Assembly (NCBI GenBank): GCA_963756545.1
Contig: CAVWNY010000006.1
Location: 1 to 64,000 of the forward strand
From: DATFDN01 sp963756545
GTDB lineage: Bacteria > Pseudomonadota > Alphaproteobacteria > Acetobacterales > Acetobacteraceae
Length of the DNA stretch: 64,000 nt
Direction: 5' to 3'
The notes under the pieces are model-generated. The model had not been told where the DNA came from. It saw only the letters and a program-made list of their open reading frames with translations, and searched no databases. Numbering within the stretch: position 1 is the stretch's first letter; every line of letters begins with the position of its first letter. Both the position numbers and the translations under genes were made by a program. Positions 41,056 to 49,080 of this stretch are shown one piece after another.

Positions 41056-42081
41056 GTGCCGAACCCCGCAGCTTGGCTAAAGGTGCTCCCGCAGGGCCTT
41101 TATTGCGAGCCGGGCGGCTTCTTCATCGACCCGACCCGCGCGGTCGATCGCGCCGTCATCACACACGCCCACTCCGACCATGCCCGTCCCGGCCACGCTC
41201 ACGTGCTGGCGAGCGCGGACACGCTGGCGCTGATGGCGGCGCGACTGGGCGAGGGCGCGGGCCGAGCCACCCGGGCGCTCGGGTGGGGCGAGACGATCGG
41301 CGTGGACGGCGTGCGGCTGCGCCTTGAGCCGGCGGGCCACGTGATGGGCAGCGCACAGGTCGTGATGGAGCACGCGGGCTGTCGCGCCGTGGTGAGCGGA
41401 GACTACAAGCGCGAACCCGACCCGACCTGCGCCGGCTTCGTGCCCGTCGCCTGCGACGTGTTCGTGACGGAGGCGACGTTCGGTTTGCCGGTCTTCCGCC
41501 ATCCGTCTCCGGGGCACGAGATCGCGCGGCTGCTGGCCAGCCTGTCGCTGTTCCCGGATCGCACGCACCTCGTCGGCTGCTACGCGCTCGGCAAGTGCCA
41601 GCGGGTGATCGCCCTGCTGCGCGAGGCAGGCTGGGATGGCCCGATCTGGCTGCACGGGGCGCTGCTGCCGCTATGCGGTGTTTACGAGACGCGCGGCGTG
41701 CCGCTCGGCGACCTGCGCGCGGCGACCGCCGCCGCAAAGGCCGAGCTGGCGGGCGCGATCGTGCTCGCCCCGCCCGGCGCGATCGCCGACCGCTGGGCGC
41801 GGCGGCTGGCCGATCCTGTGGTGGCGCTCGCCTCGGGCTGGATGCGGGTGCGTCAGCGGGCGAAGGCGCGCGGGGTGGAACTGCCGCTGGTGATCTCCGA
41901 CCACGCCGATTGGGATGAGCTGAACCGAACCATCGACGAGACGGGCGCGTCCGAGGTGTGGGTCACGCACGGGCGCGAGGAGGCGCTGATCCACGCGATG
42001 GCCGGGCGGGGCATCAGCGGGCGGGCGCTGCGTCTGCTGGGCTACGACGAGGAGGAGGAGGGCGAGACGGCAGGCGCCTGA
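41056..42081 (+). CDS. Ligase-associated-type DNA exonuclease (metallo-beta-lactamase fold)
   Basis: 341 aa. HAHSDH (37-42) is the HxHxDH metal site; GHVMGSAQV, SGDYKREPDPTC and VISDHADWDEL belong to the beta-CASP/SNM1-like family called ligase-associated DNA exonuclease. It normally sits beside an ATP-dependent DNA ligase and an Lhr helicase; neither is here. GTG at 41056 has AGGAG eight bases upstream; the longer frame runs back into palindromic repeats. 3' end overlaps the convergent exporter by 40 bases. Confidence 0.9.
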   Translation: MPNPAAWLKVLPQGLYCEPGGFFIDPTRAVDRAVITHAHSDHARPGHAHVLASADTLALMAARLGEGAGRATRALGWGETIGVDGVRLRLEPAGHVMGSAQVVMEHAGCRAVVSGDYKREPDPTCAGFVPVACDVFVTEATFGLPVFRHPSPGHEIARLLASLSLFPDRTHLVGCYALGKCQRVIALLREAGWDGPIWLHGALLPLCGVYETRGVPLGDLRAATAAAKAELAGAIVLAPPGAIADRWARRLADPVVALASGWMRVRQRAKARGVELPLVISDHADWDELNRTIDETGASEVWVTHGREEALIHAMAGRGISGRALRLLGYDEEEEGETAGA

Positions 42082-43556
42082 GCCGCCGGGCGGGGGCTCA
42101 GCCGACGCGGGATCAGCAGCGCCAGCATCAGCGCGGCGACGGCGAAGACGGACGCCAGCAGATAGGCGTTGTGCAGCCCGCCGGCGAGCAGATCGACGAG
42201 GCGGTCGAGGTCTGGGCCGAGAGCGGCGCGTTCCGCCGGGTCCAGCAGCCGCTCGGCGAGCCGCCCGCCGGGGTCGGCAGGGCGGAGCGTCGCGTTCAGC
42301 ACCGCCCCGCACGCCGCCGCGCCCACCGCCTGGCCGACGAAACGCAGGAACATGACCGACGAGGTCGCCGCGCCGCGCTGGCGCCACGCGACCGCGGCCT
42401 GGATCGCGACGATGAAGGTGGTGTTGCAGAACCCCATCCCGATCCCGATGACGAAGGAGCCCGTCGTGGCCCAGACCGGCCCGCGCGCCGGGGTCAGCCC
42501 GAGCAGCAACGCGCAGCCCACCACCAACGCCGCACCCCCGAGCAGCGCCGTCGCGCGATAGGATGTCCGTAGCATGATCCGTCCCGATGCGATGGAGGCG
42601 AGCGCCCAGCTCACCGACATCGCGCCCAGCACGAGCCCGGCATCGCCGGGGCTGCGCCCCATCGCGCCCTGCACGTAGGTCGGCAGGAACGCGGCGACGC
42701 CCATCATCACCGCCCCGGTCGCGCAGCTTCCCAGACTGCCCGCGACGATGACCCGGTCGCGCCAGAGCTCGAGCGGCAGCATCGGCTCGGCGATCGTCGC
42801 CTCGTGCAGCAGAAGTGCCGACAGCGCCGCGAGGCCGCCGCCCAGCGCCCCCCACCATGCGATCGGCGGCAGCGCGGCGCCTTGGACGAACGCCGCCATG
42901 AGGCCGCCGACGGCGGCGAGCAGCAGGAGCGAGCCCGCGACGTCCAACCGATGCCGGCGCGGCGCGACGTCCTCGTGCAGAAAGAGCCCGATCATCAGCA
43001 TCGCGGCGGCCCCGATCGGCAGGTTCACCCAGAAGACGACCGGCCAACGGCCGTGTGCGACCAGGAATGCCCCGAGCGATGGTCCGACCACGGCGGAGAT
43101 GCCGAATACGCTCGATACCATCCCCTGCACCCGCGCCCGCTCGGCGGGGGCGTAGATATCGCCCAGGATGGTCGCCGCACTTGGCATCACCGCCCCGGCG
43201 CCCAGGCCCTGAATCGCGCGAAACAGGACTAGCGGGATCATGCCCCAGGCGAAACCCGATAGCGCGGAGCCCGCCAGGAACAGACCGGCTCCAAAGAAGA
43301 ACACCGGCTTGCGGCCGTGGATGTCGGCGAGCCGGCCATACAGCGGGATGCTGACCGCCTGGGTCAGCAGGTAGATGGTGAACACCCACGAGAACAGCGC
43401 GAATCCGCCCAGATCGGCGACGATGGTGGGCATGGCGGTCGCGACGATCGTGCTCTCCACCGCCGGCATGAACGTCGCCATGAGGCAGGCGGCGAGTATG
43501 GGCGTGCGATGGGAGGATAAGAAGCGTGCGGGCGTCGGGGCGGGTGCTTCGGGCAT
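42042..43556 (-). CDS. MFS transporter, DHA2 (EmrB/QacA) family
   Basis: 504 aa with about 14 hydrophobic segments. Motif A YGRLADIHGRKPVF, motif C-like SVFGISAVVGPSLGAFLV, and TIVATAMPTIVADLG in helix 1. Proton-driven multidrug export is expected. Serine-rich C-terminal tail (SPSSSSS). No adjacent TetR regulator or membrane-fusion partner, so it probably works alone in the inner membrane. Confidence 0.92.
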   Translation of the reverse strand: MPEAPAPTPARFLSSHRTPILAACLMATFMPAVESTIVATAMPTIVADLGGFALFSWVFTIYLLTQAVSIPLYGRLADIHGRKPVFFFGAGLFLAGSALSGFAWGMIPLVLFRAIQGLGAGAVMPSAATILGDIYAPAERARVQGMVSSVFGISAVVGPSLGAFLVAHGRWPVVFWVNLPIGAAAMLMIGLFLHEDVAPRRHRLDVAGSLLLLAAVGGLMAAFVQGAALPPIAWWGALGGGLAALSALLLHEATIAEPMLPLELWRDRVIVAGSLGSCATGAVMMGVAAFLPTYVQGAMGRSPGDAGLVLGAMSVSWALASIASGRIMLRTSYRATALLGGAALVVGCALLLGLTPARGPVWATTGSFVIGIGMGFCNTTFIVAIQAAVAWRQRGAATSSVMFLRFVGQAVGAAACGAVLNATLRPADPGGRLAERLLDPAERAALGPDLDRLVDLLAGGLHNAYLLASVFAVAALMLALLIPRRLSPRPAAQAPAVSPSSSSS

Positions 43557-43627
43557 GGGACGCTATCCGAGCACGCGCGCCGTCTCGTCAAGCCGGTCTC
43601 CGCGAGGGACTGGTCAGGCCGCTCCCG

Positions 43628-43690
43628 TCACACTGAAATGTCGAGCAGCCCGCCGACGCCGTCCTCGATGGTTTCCACGACGTCCGACAT
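43628..43690 (-). CDS. Possible 20-residue peptide gene
   Basis: ATG at 43690 with AGGGG eight bases upstream encodes MSDVVETIEDGVGGLLDISV then TGA. Codons are GC-rich at third positions like real genes here. Acidic N-terminal half and Gly/hydrophobic C-terminal half could suit a precursor peptide, but no modification enzyme is adjacent; the LLM oxidoreductase is divergent. It may be chance. Confidence 0.3.
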   Translation of the reverse strand: MSDVVETIEDGVGGLLDISV

Positions 43691-43769
43691 CGCATTCCCC
43701 TCTCGTGCCGGAAGCTTGGCGGGAGCGGCCGGGACAGGCAAGCTCGCGCCGGCCGGAAGGGAGAGGGTC

Positions 43770-44786
43770 ATGATCCTGGACCAGCGTCTGCGCATCGGCG
43801 TGCAGACCATCCATCGGCGGACCGAGCCGGCGAGCGCCCGGTGGGAGCCGCGCATCGACGAACTGGTATCCCTGGTCGAACTGGTGGACCGCGCCGGCTA
43901 TGACTCGCTTTGGACCGGCGATCACGTCTCCTTCGCCATCCCGGTCCTCGACCCGCTGCTGCAACTCGCACAGGCGGCGGTGGTCAGCCGGCGCCTGCTG
44001 CTCGGCACCGGTGTCTACCTGCTGCCGCTGCGCCATCCCGCGCCGGTTGCCAAGCAGGTCGCCACGCTCGACCACCTGACCGAGGGACGGCTGATTTTCG
44101 GCGTCGGCGTGGGCGGCGAGTTCCCCCAGGAATACGCCGTGTGCGGCGTGCCGATCGCCGAGCGCGGCGCGCGGCTGAGCGAGGGCGTGGAACTGCTGCG
44201 GGAGTTCTGGACCGGCGCCCCGGTCAGTCGCCAGGGCGGCTTCTATGGCGGTTTCCAGGACGTGGCGCTGCGCCCCCCGCCACGCCAGCCAGGCGGCCCG
44301 CCGATCTGGTTCGGCGGGCGGAGCAAGGCGGCGCTGAGGCGCACGGCGCGGCTGGGGGACGGGTATATTTCCTACGTCGTCACGCCGGAGATGTATGCGC
44401 GGGCACTGGCCGAGATCGAGGCGGCGGCGAGCCAGGCCGGGCGGGACTTGCAAGGCTTCGGCACCGGGCACCTGCTGTTCACCCGGCTGGATTCGAGCTT
44501 CGAGGCGGCGCTGGACGCCGCATCCGCCGCGCTGTCGGTCCGCTACGCCATGGATTTCCGCAACCCGGCTCGCCGCTATTGCGCCCTCGGCACCCCGGCG
44601 CAGGTGGCCGAGCGTATCCGCGCGTTCCACGCGGCGGGGGTGCGGCATGTGGTGCTGGACTTCGTCGGGCCATACGAGGAGAGGGAGCGGCAGATCGATT
44701 GGTTCGCCGGGGAGGCGATGTCGCTGCTGGCGGATCTGACGACGGCGGGCGCTTACTCAGTGCCATTGCGAAATCCGCCACTATGA
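43770..44786 (+). CDS. LLM-class flavin-dependent oxidoreductase
   Basis: 338 aa luciferase-like TIM barrel. DRAGYDSLWTGDHVSFAIPVLDPLLQLAQAA, LGTGVYLLPLRHPAPVAKQVATLDHLTEGRLIFGVGVGGEFPQEY and PPIWFGGRSKAALRRTARLGDGYI are diagnostic. Uses FMNH2 or F420; which is not decidable from sequence alone. ATG at 43770 with AGGGAGAGGG upstream. Confidence 0.9.
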   Translation: MILDQRLRIGVQTIHRRTEPASARWEPRIDELVSLVELVDRAGYDSLWTGDHVSFAIPVLDPLLQLAQAAVVSRRLLLGTGVYLLPLRHPAPVAKQVATLDHLTEGRLIFGVGVGGEFPQEYAVCGVPIAERGARLSEGVELLREFWTGAPVSRQGGFYGGFQDVALRPPPRQPGGPPIWFGGRSKAALRRTARLGDGYISYVVTPEMYARALAEIEAAASQAGRDLQGFGTGHLLFTRLDSSFEAALDAASAALSVRYAMDFRNPARRYCALGTPAQVAERIRAFHAAGVRHVVLDFVGPYEERERQIDWFAGEAMSLLADLTTAGAYSVPLRNPPL

Positions 44787-44932
44787 CGTAAACCCTTGAT
44801 TTTCGGTGCAGGCATTGCACGTCGAAATGGACCTGACCGCGAGCAGATTGATGACTTCTTTCTTCGCGCGCACTTCGCCGCCACCACCTGTCTGTCGAAA
44901 GCCAACTTGGCCCAGAATAATTTCGGCGACTC

Positions 44933-45479
44933 TCAGCCCTTGTGTCCATGATCAAGCTGGAAGTGGGCACAGCGACGGCTCATGGCTTCGTAGGCCGTGA
45001 TAGGCGTTTGGTTCATTGAATCTATATCGGCGATGCTAGAGGTGTCGATCTCTGCTTGTTGTTTGCCTGCCATCGTGACCGTTACGATTTGTTCCTTTGT
45101 AACATTGTCGCCTTTCATCGTGGATGCTGCTTCCGCAAAAAATGTAATGCCCAAATTCCTCTCTGTAGAAATGAAGTTTTCCGGCAATTTCCCGGCCAGC
45201 AGTTGGCTTGCTCGCATCTCGTATCCTGCACAATAAGCATAACCGTTTGTAGTTGATGAATTAAGATCGTCAAAAGGCGCTGAGTAGGAAGCCTGCGCTG
45301 TATGTTCCTCGCTTGGCAAATCAATCCAATAGTGGCGCTCCAGGACCACTACCCATTAGAAATGTGCAAAAAGAAACCCATCTCCAGTTTGAGATGCGCC
45401 ATTTGGGGAATTTGTACAAGGAATATGGCATGGCTACGCCAGCAACGATCCAGCCCCAAGTAGGCACACTTCCCAGCAT
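44933..45479 (-). pseudogene. Frameshifted small membrane protein
   Basis: From ATG 45479 one frame encodes two hydrophobic stretches (WGWIVAGVAMPYSLY and WRWVSFCTFLMG) and stops at 45321. A second frame, open from about 45355 to the TAG/TGA at 44933, continues with a polar domain (RHYWIDLPSEEHTAQASYS, ISTERNLGITFFAEAAST). The total length, 547 bases, is one more than a multiple of three, consistent with a single inserted base near 45345-45355. Function unknown; sequencing error is possible. Confidence 0.5.
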
Positions 45480-45664
45480 GTGGAACTATCCCTTGCGAAT
45501 GCAGCAACGGAGCAGATTACTTGAAGGACAAGATCCGACGATATCAGAGTGGCCCCGATTCGGAATGACCTGCTCGCGTTTGTGCTGGCGTACTCGCCAT
45601 GACCCCAGCCGACGCATAGGAGGTTCCTTCTGGAACTTGTTCCGATATTCGCGGACAAAGGATC

Positions 45665-45905
45665 TCACTTAACAATTACATTATGCTGCGTTGGCATTCC
45701 ATCCTTACCAAAGAACCGTACTGGGTTTCCCTGACGAACCGAATGGCCCTCCGGCATACCATGCTTGTCAAAGTAGTTTGTACCGATTCCCGTTGATAAC
45801 AGCCTTGCCGTCGGGCATGTTTGGACCATCGCGGAATTCAATGGTCTTCGCCATTCCCAAACTTAGAAGGAATAGAAATGCAAAAACCAGGTGGCCTCGT
45901 ATCAT
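45665..45905 (-). pseudogene. Frameshifted secreted small protein with G-x-MP repeats
   Basis: ATG 45905 has GGAGAGG upstream and opens a signal peptide (MIRGHLVFAFLFLLSLGMA) followed by KTIEFRDGPNMPDGKAVINGN; that frame then stops at 45768. Dropping one base around 45785 continues as TNYFDKHGMPEGHSVRQGNP then VRFFGKDGMPTQHNVIVK and a stop at 45665. Length 241 is 3n+1. The DG-MP/HGMP/DGMP units look like a short internal repeat. Intact form would be about 79 aa. Confidence 0.6.
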
Positions 45906-46044
45906 CCGAATATACCTCTCCTTTGGTTTGAGGTGGATCATCGTCTCATCAATCGGGCGGAGCGCCTCGATGTAGGCTGAAGATCAGTGGCGCTGCAAGA
46001 AACCCTGCTGATCCAGTGCGTCAGGATCGAGGAGCAATAGCGCG

Positions 46045-46446
46045 TCAGTTTATCAATATATTCATTACTGATTTCGTTTTCATGTCATATGTACACTGAA
46101 CTTCCGTATGCGCCATTGCTCCGAAGCCGTTCTGAAATTGAACTTCGTCATCAATTAGTATAGCAACGCCATTTTTCGCGTAGTTATCTCCTGTCAAGAA
46201 TGTTCCGAACGGAACCCATGTCCATTTTGGGTCGCCGTATTTGGCCATAGAATTTGCTTTTGTTTTGCAATCCCATCGAGCGTGATCGTAGGTTGGGTTA
46301 TTGTTGGCCATCTCCTCGTTATTTCTGCAGAGCGTCCAATCCGTTTTGCACGGCTTCTCTGGCGCAGTAGATGCTCCCCTATCAACTTTTGAGCCAATCC
46401 AGCCTATCACCAACAATCCGACTACGACTTTCGCGACCTTGCCCAT
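46045..46446 (-). CDS. Small membrane-anchored or exported hypothetical protein
   Basis: 133 aa. One N-terminal hydrophobic helix (VAKVVVGLLVIGWIG) then a polar domain with Cys residues (CKTDWTLCRNNEEM, WDCKTKANS, VQCTYDMK) that could form disulfides in the periplasm. GGAG precedes the ATG. The CKTDWTLC segment is familiar from unannotated small proteins of many Gram-negatives. Intact, in the lower-GC island. Confidence 0.75.
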   Translation of the reverse strand: MGKVAKVVVGLLVIGWIGSKVDRGASTAPEKPCKTDWTLCRNNEEMANNNPTYDHARWDCKTKANSMAKYGDPKWTWVPFGTFLTGDNYAKNGVAILIDDEVQFQNGFGAMAHTEVQCTYDMKTKSVMNILIN

Positions 46447-46560
46447 TATGCTCCGCCTCTCGATCGGGAAGTTCGAGTAGTTTGCGATATGTGCTGGTAC
46501 AAATCAAGAACATATCCGCAACAGAAATTCGAAAGAATATCCGTCCGTTTGTTGCCGGTT

Positions 46561-46791
46561 TTAGACCGACATGTCGAGCAATGATCCCCGTGGCATAATC
46601 CCGGATGGCGCAGGTGCGGCCTGTGCCGGCGGTTTCGGCGCGGAAGGCGCGGCCACCTGCGGCTGTGGGCTGAAGTCGAAGGGGCGAAGCGCCGGGCCGG
46701 GCTGCACCGTGCCGAACCCGGCCTTCAGCACGGAGGCCGAGAAGGCGGAGAGGGAGGCCGAGGACAACATGCTCAGGATCATCCAGCGCAT
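46561..46791 (-). CDS. Possible small Pro/Ala-rich secreted protein
   Basis: 76 codons. N-terminus MRWMILSMLSSASLSAFSASV reads as a signal peptide, followed by a Pro/Ala-rich segment (PQPQVAAPSAPKPPAQAAPAP). Lies 52 bases downstream of pgk on the same strand. No clear Shine-Dalgarno, and an overlapping plus-strand frame of similar length exists, so it may be spurious. Confidence 0.3.
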   Translation of the reverse strand: MRWMILSMLSSASLSAFSASVLKAGFGTVQPGPALRPFDFSPQPQVAAPSAPKPPAQAAPAPSGIMPRGSLLDMSV

Positions 46792-46843
46792 GCGTTAACA
46801 ATAGGTGAACATCCGCCGGAAACGCAACGATCTCGCGCAGGCG

Positions 46844-48034
46844 TTACCCCTGAAGCGCCGCCACGCCGGGCAGGGTCTTGCCTTCCAGCCATTCCAGGAA
46901 TGCTCCCCCGGCGCTGGAGACGTAGCTGAGCTGATCGATCACCCCGGCCTGGCGCAGCGCCGCGACCGTATCACCGCCGCCCGCCACGCTGCGCAGCGCG
47001 CCGCTCCGCGTGGCTTGCGCCACCGCCTCGGCGAAGGCCACGGTCGCCGCGTCGAAGGGCGGGGTCTCGAAGGCGCCGAGCGGGCCGTTCCAGACCAGGG
47101 TCCGCACGCCGGCCAGCCGGGCAATCAGGGCCGCCACGCTTGCCGGCCCCACATCGAGGATCATCCTGTCCGTCGGCACCCGCGCGATCGGCACGGTGCT
47201 GGTCGCGATGCCGTCGGTCAGCGTAGCCGCGACCACCGCATCGACGGGCAGAACCACTTCGCACCCGGCCTCCTTGGCACGCGCCAGAATGCCGCGCGCC
47301 GTGCCATGCATCTCGGCCTCCTGCAAGGAGCGCCCGACAGCGATTCCCTGCGCGGCCAGGAAGGTATTGGCCATTGCGCCGCCGATGACCAGCACCTCCA
47401 CCTTGCCGACGAGGTTGCCGAGCAGTTCGAGCTTGGTCGAGACCTTGGCCCCGCCGACGATCGCCATCACCGGACGCAGCGGATTGCCGAGCGCGGCGTC
47501 AAGCGCCTCCAGCTCCGCCTGCATCAGCCGCCCGGCATAGGCCGGCAGCAGATGCGCCACGCCCTCGGTGCTGGCGTGCGCGCGGTGCGCCGCCGAGAAG
47601 GCGTCGTTGACGTAGATATCGGCCAGCCTGGCCAGCTCGGCGGCAAACCCGGGATCGTTCGTCTCCTCGCGTGCATCGTAGCGGGTGTTCTCGAGCACCA
47701 CTACGTCGCCGCCGGCCATGCGCTCGACCGCCTGCTGCGCGACCACTCCGATGCAGTCCTCGGCGAAGCGCACGCGCTTGCCCAGCACCTCGCCCAGCGC
47801 CAGCGCCATCGGACCGAGCGACATCTCGGGCAGACGCTTGCCCTTGGGGCGGTCGAAGTGACTGCACACGATCACCTTGGCGCCCTTGCCGGCCAATTCC
47901 CGGATGGTGGGCGAGAGGCGCTCGATGCGCGTGAGATCGCTGATCTTGCCGTCTCGGACGGGGACGTTCAGGTCGGCGCGCAGCAGCACGCGCCGGCCCG
48001 CGACCTCCACCCCGTCCAGCGTGCGAAACGTCAC
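46844..48034 (-). CDS. pgk: Phosphoglycerate kinase
   Basis: 396 aa. Transfers phosphate from 1,3-bisphosphoglycerate to ADP. LLRADLNVPVRDGKI (substrate loop), CSHFDRPKG, GGAKVSTKLELL and the nucleotide-binding VAGGGDTVAAL are all present in family order. GTG start at 48034, three bases after the gap stop. Third gene of tkt-gap-pgk. Confidence 0.97.
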   Translation of the reverse strand: MTFRTLDGVEVAGRRVLLRADLNVPVRDGKISDLTRIERLSPTIRELAGKGAKVIVCSHFDRPKGKRLPEMSLGPMALALGEVLGKRVRFAEDCIGVVAQQAVERMAGGDVVVLENTRYDAREETNDPGFAAELARLADIYVNDAFSAAHRAHASTEGVAHLLPAYAGRLMQAELEALDAALGNPLRPVMAIVGGAKVSTKLELLGNLVGKVEVLVIGGAMANTFLAAQGIAVGRSLQEAEMHGTARGILARAKEAGCEVVLPVDAVVAATLTDGIATSTVPIARVPTDRMILDVGPASVAALIARLAGVRTLVWNGPLGAFETPPFDAATVAFAEAVAQATRSGALRSVAGGGDTVAALRQAGVIDQLSYVSSAGGAFLEWLEGKTLPGVAALQG

Positions 48035-48037
48035 GGC

Positions 48038-49051
48038 TTAGAGGCTGCCGAACAGCGCGGCGGTGTCGGCCATGCGGTTGGAAAAGCCCCACTCGTTGTC
48101 GTACCACCCCATCACACGGGCCAGCGCGCCGTCCACCACGGCGGTCTGGGTGGCGTCGAACGAGCAGGACGCCGGGACGCCGTTGAAATCGACGCTGACG
48201 AGCTTCGCGGTGTTGTAGTCCAGGATGCCGCGCAACTCGCCTTCCGAGGCGCGCTTCATCGCCGCGTTGATCTCCTCCACGCCCGCCGGCTTGGCGAGGT
48301 TCACGTCGAGCGAGACCAGCGAGACGTTCGGTGTCGGGACGCGGATCGCGGTGCCGTCCAGCTTGCCCTTCAGCTCCGGCAGAACGAGCCCCACCGCGCG
48401 GGCGGCGCCGGTCGTGGTCGGGATGGTGGAGACGGCGGCGGCGCGGGCGCGGTGCAGATCCTGGTGCAAGGTATCGACCGTGCGCTGATCGCCCGTGTAG
48501 GCGTGGATCGTGACCATGTAGCCGCGCAGGATGCCGAAGGCCTCGTGCAGCACCTTGGCCATCGGCGCCAGACAGTTGGTGGTGCAAGAGGCGTTGGAGA
48601 TCACCGTCATGTCGCGGGTGATCGTCTTGTGGTTGACGCCATAGACGATCGTCGCGTCCACCCCGTCGGCGGGCGCCGAGACCAGCACCTTGCGCGCCCC
48701 GGCCTCAATGAGCCGCGCGGCGCTCTCCTTGCTGGTGAACAGCCCGGTGCATTCCATCGCGACGTCGATGCCCTGATAGGGCACCTTGGACGGATCGCGC
48801 TCGGCCGAGACCTTGATCGGCCCCCAGGTCCGCCCGCCGTAGCGGATCGTCAGGCTGTCGCCCGCAACCTCCACGTCGCCGGGAAAGCGGCCGTGGACGC
48901 TGTCGTACTTGAACAAGTGCGCGTTCGCCTCGGGGCTGCCGAGATCGTTGATCGCCGCCGGGACCACGTCGTCGCGTCCGCTCTCGATCATGGCGCGCAA
49001 CACCAGACGTCCGATGCGGCCGAACCCGTTGATCGCGACCTTCACCGCCAT
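48038..49051 (-). CDS. gap: Glyceraldehyde-3-phosphate dehydrogenase, type I
   Basis: 337 aa. NAD-binding INGFGRIGRLVLRA, catalytic Cys156 in SNASCTTNCLAP, substrate-binding TATDG-equivalent and WYDNEWGFSNRM. Homotetrameric cytoplasmic enzyme. Asp36 in INDLGS fits NAD preference. Between tkt and pgk with a 29-base spacer upstream. Confidence 0.97.
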   Translation of the reverse strand: MAVKVAINGFGRIGRLVLRAMIESGRDDVVPAAINDLGSPEANAHLFKYDSVHGRFPGDVEVAGDSLTIRYGGRTWGPIKVSAERDPSKVPYQGIDVAMECTGLFTSKESAARLIEAGARKVLVSAPADGVDATIVYGVNHKTITRDMTVISNASCTTNCLAPMAKVLHEAFGILRGYMVTIHAYTGDQRTVDTLHQDLHRARAAAVSTIPTTTGAARAVGLVLPELKGKLDGTAIRVPTPNVSLVSLDVNLAKPAGVEEINAAMKRASEGELRGILDYNTAKLVSVDFNGVPASCSFDATQTAVVDGALARVMGWYDNEWGFSNRMADTAALFGSL

Positions 49052-49080
49052 GATCTTTTGCCCTTCTTGTTTCTTGAGGC

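Larger units (their letters stand above)
44790..46560. other. Lower-GC island of small, partly broken genes
   Basis: Base composition falls visibly (by eye near 45-50% GC against roughly 70% around it) from just after the LLM gene to about 46560. All recognisable genes in it are small, minus-strand and secreted or membrane type; two of three carry a single-base frameshift. No transposase, integrase or flanking direct repeat was found. 44790-44932 and 45480-45664 hold nothing I recognise. Composition suggests acquisition by transfer. Confidence 0.65.

Noticed and set aside
45691..45975. Plus-strand 94-codon ORF
   Set aside because: Antisense to the frameshifted signal-peptide gene, which has a good ribosome site and a sensible product.
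46571..46798. Plus-strand 75-codon ORF
   Set aside because: No Shine-Dalgarno and an implausible product; the opposite-strand frame at least has a signal-peptide-like start.
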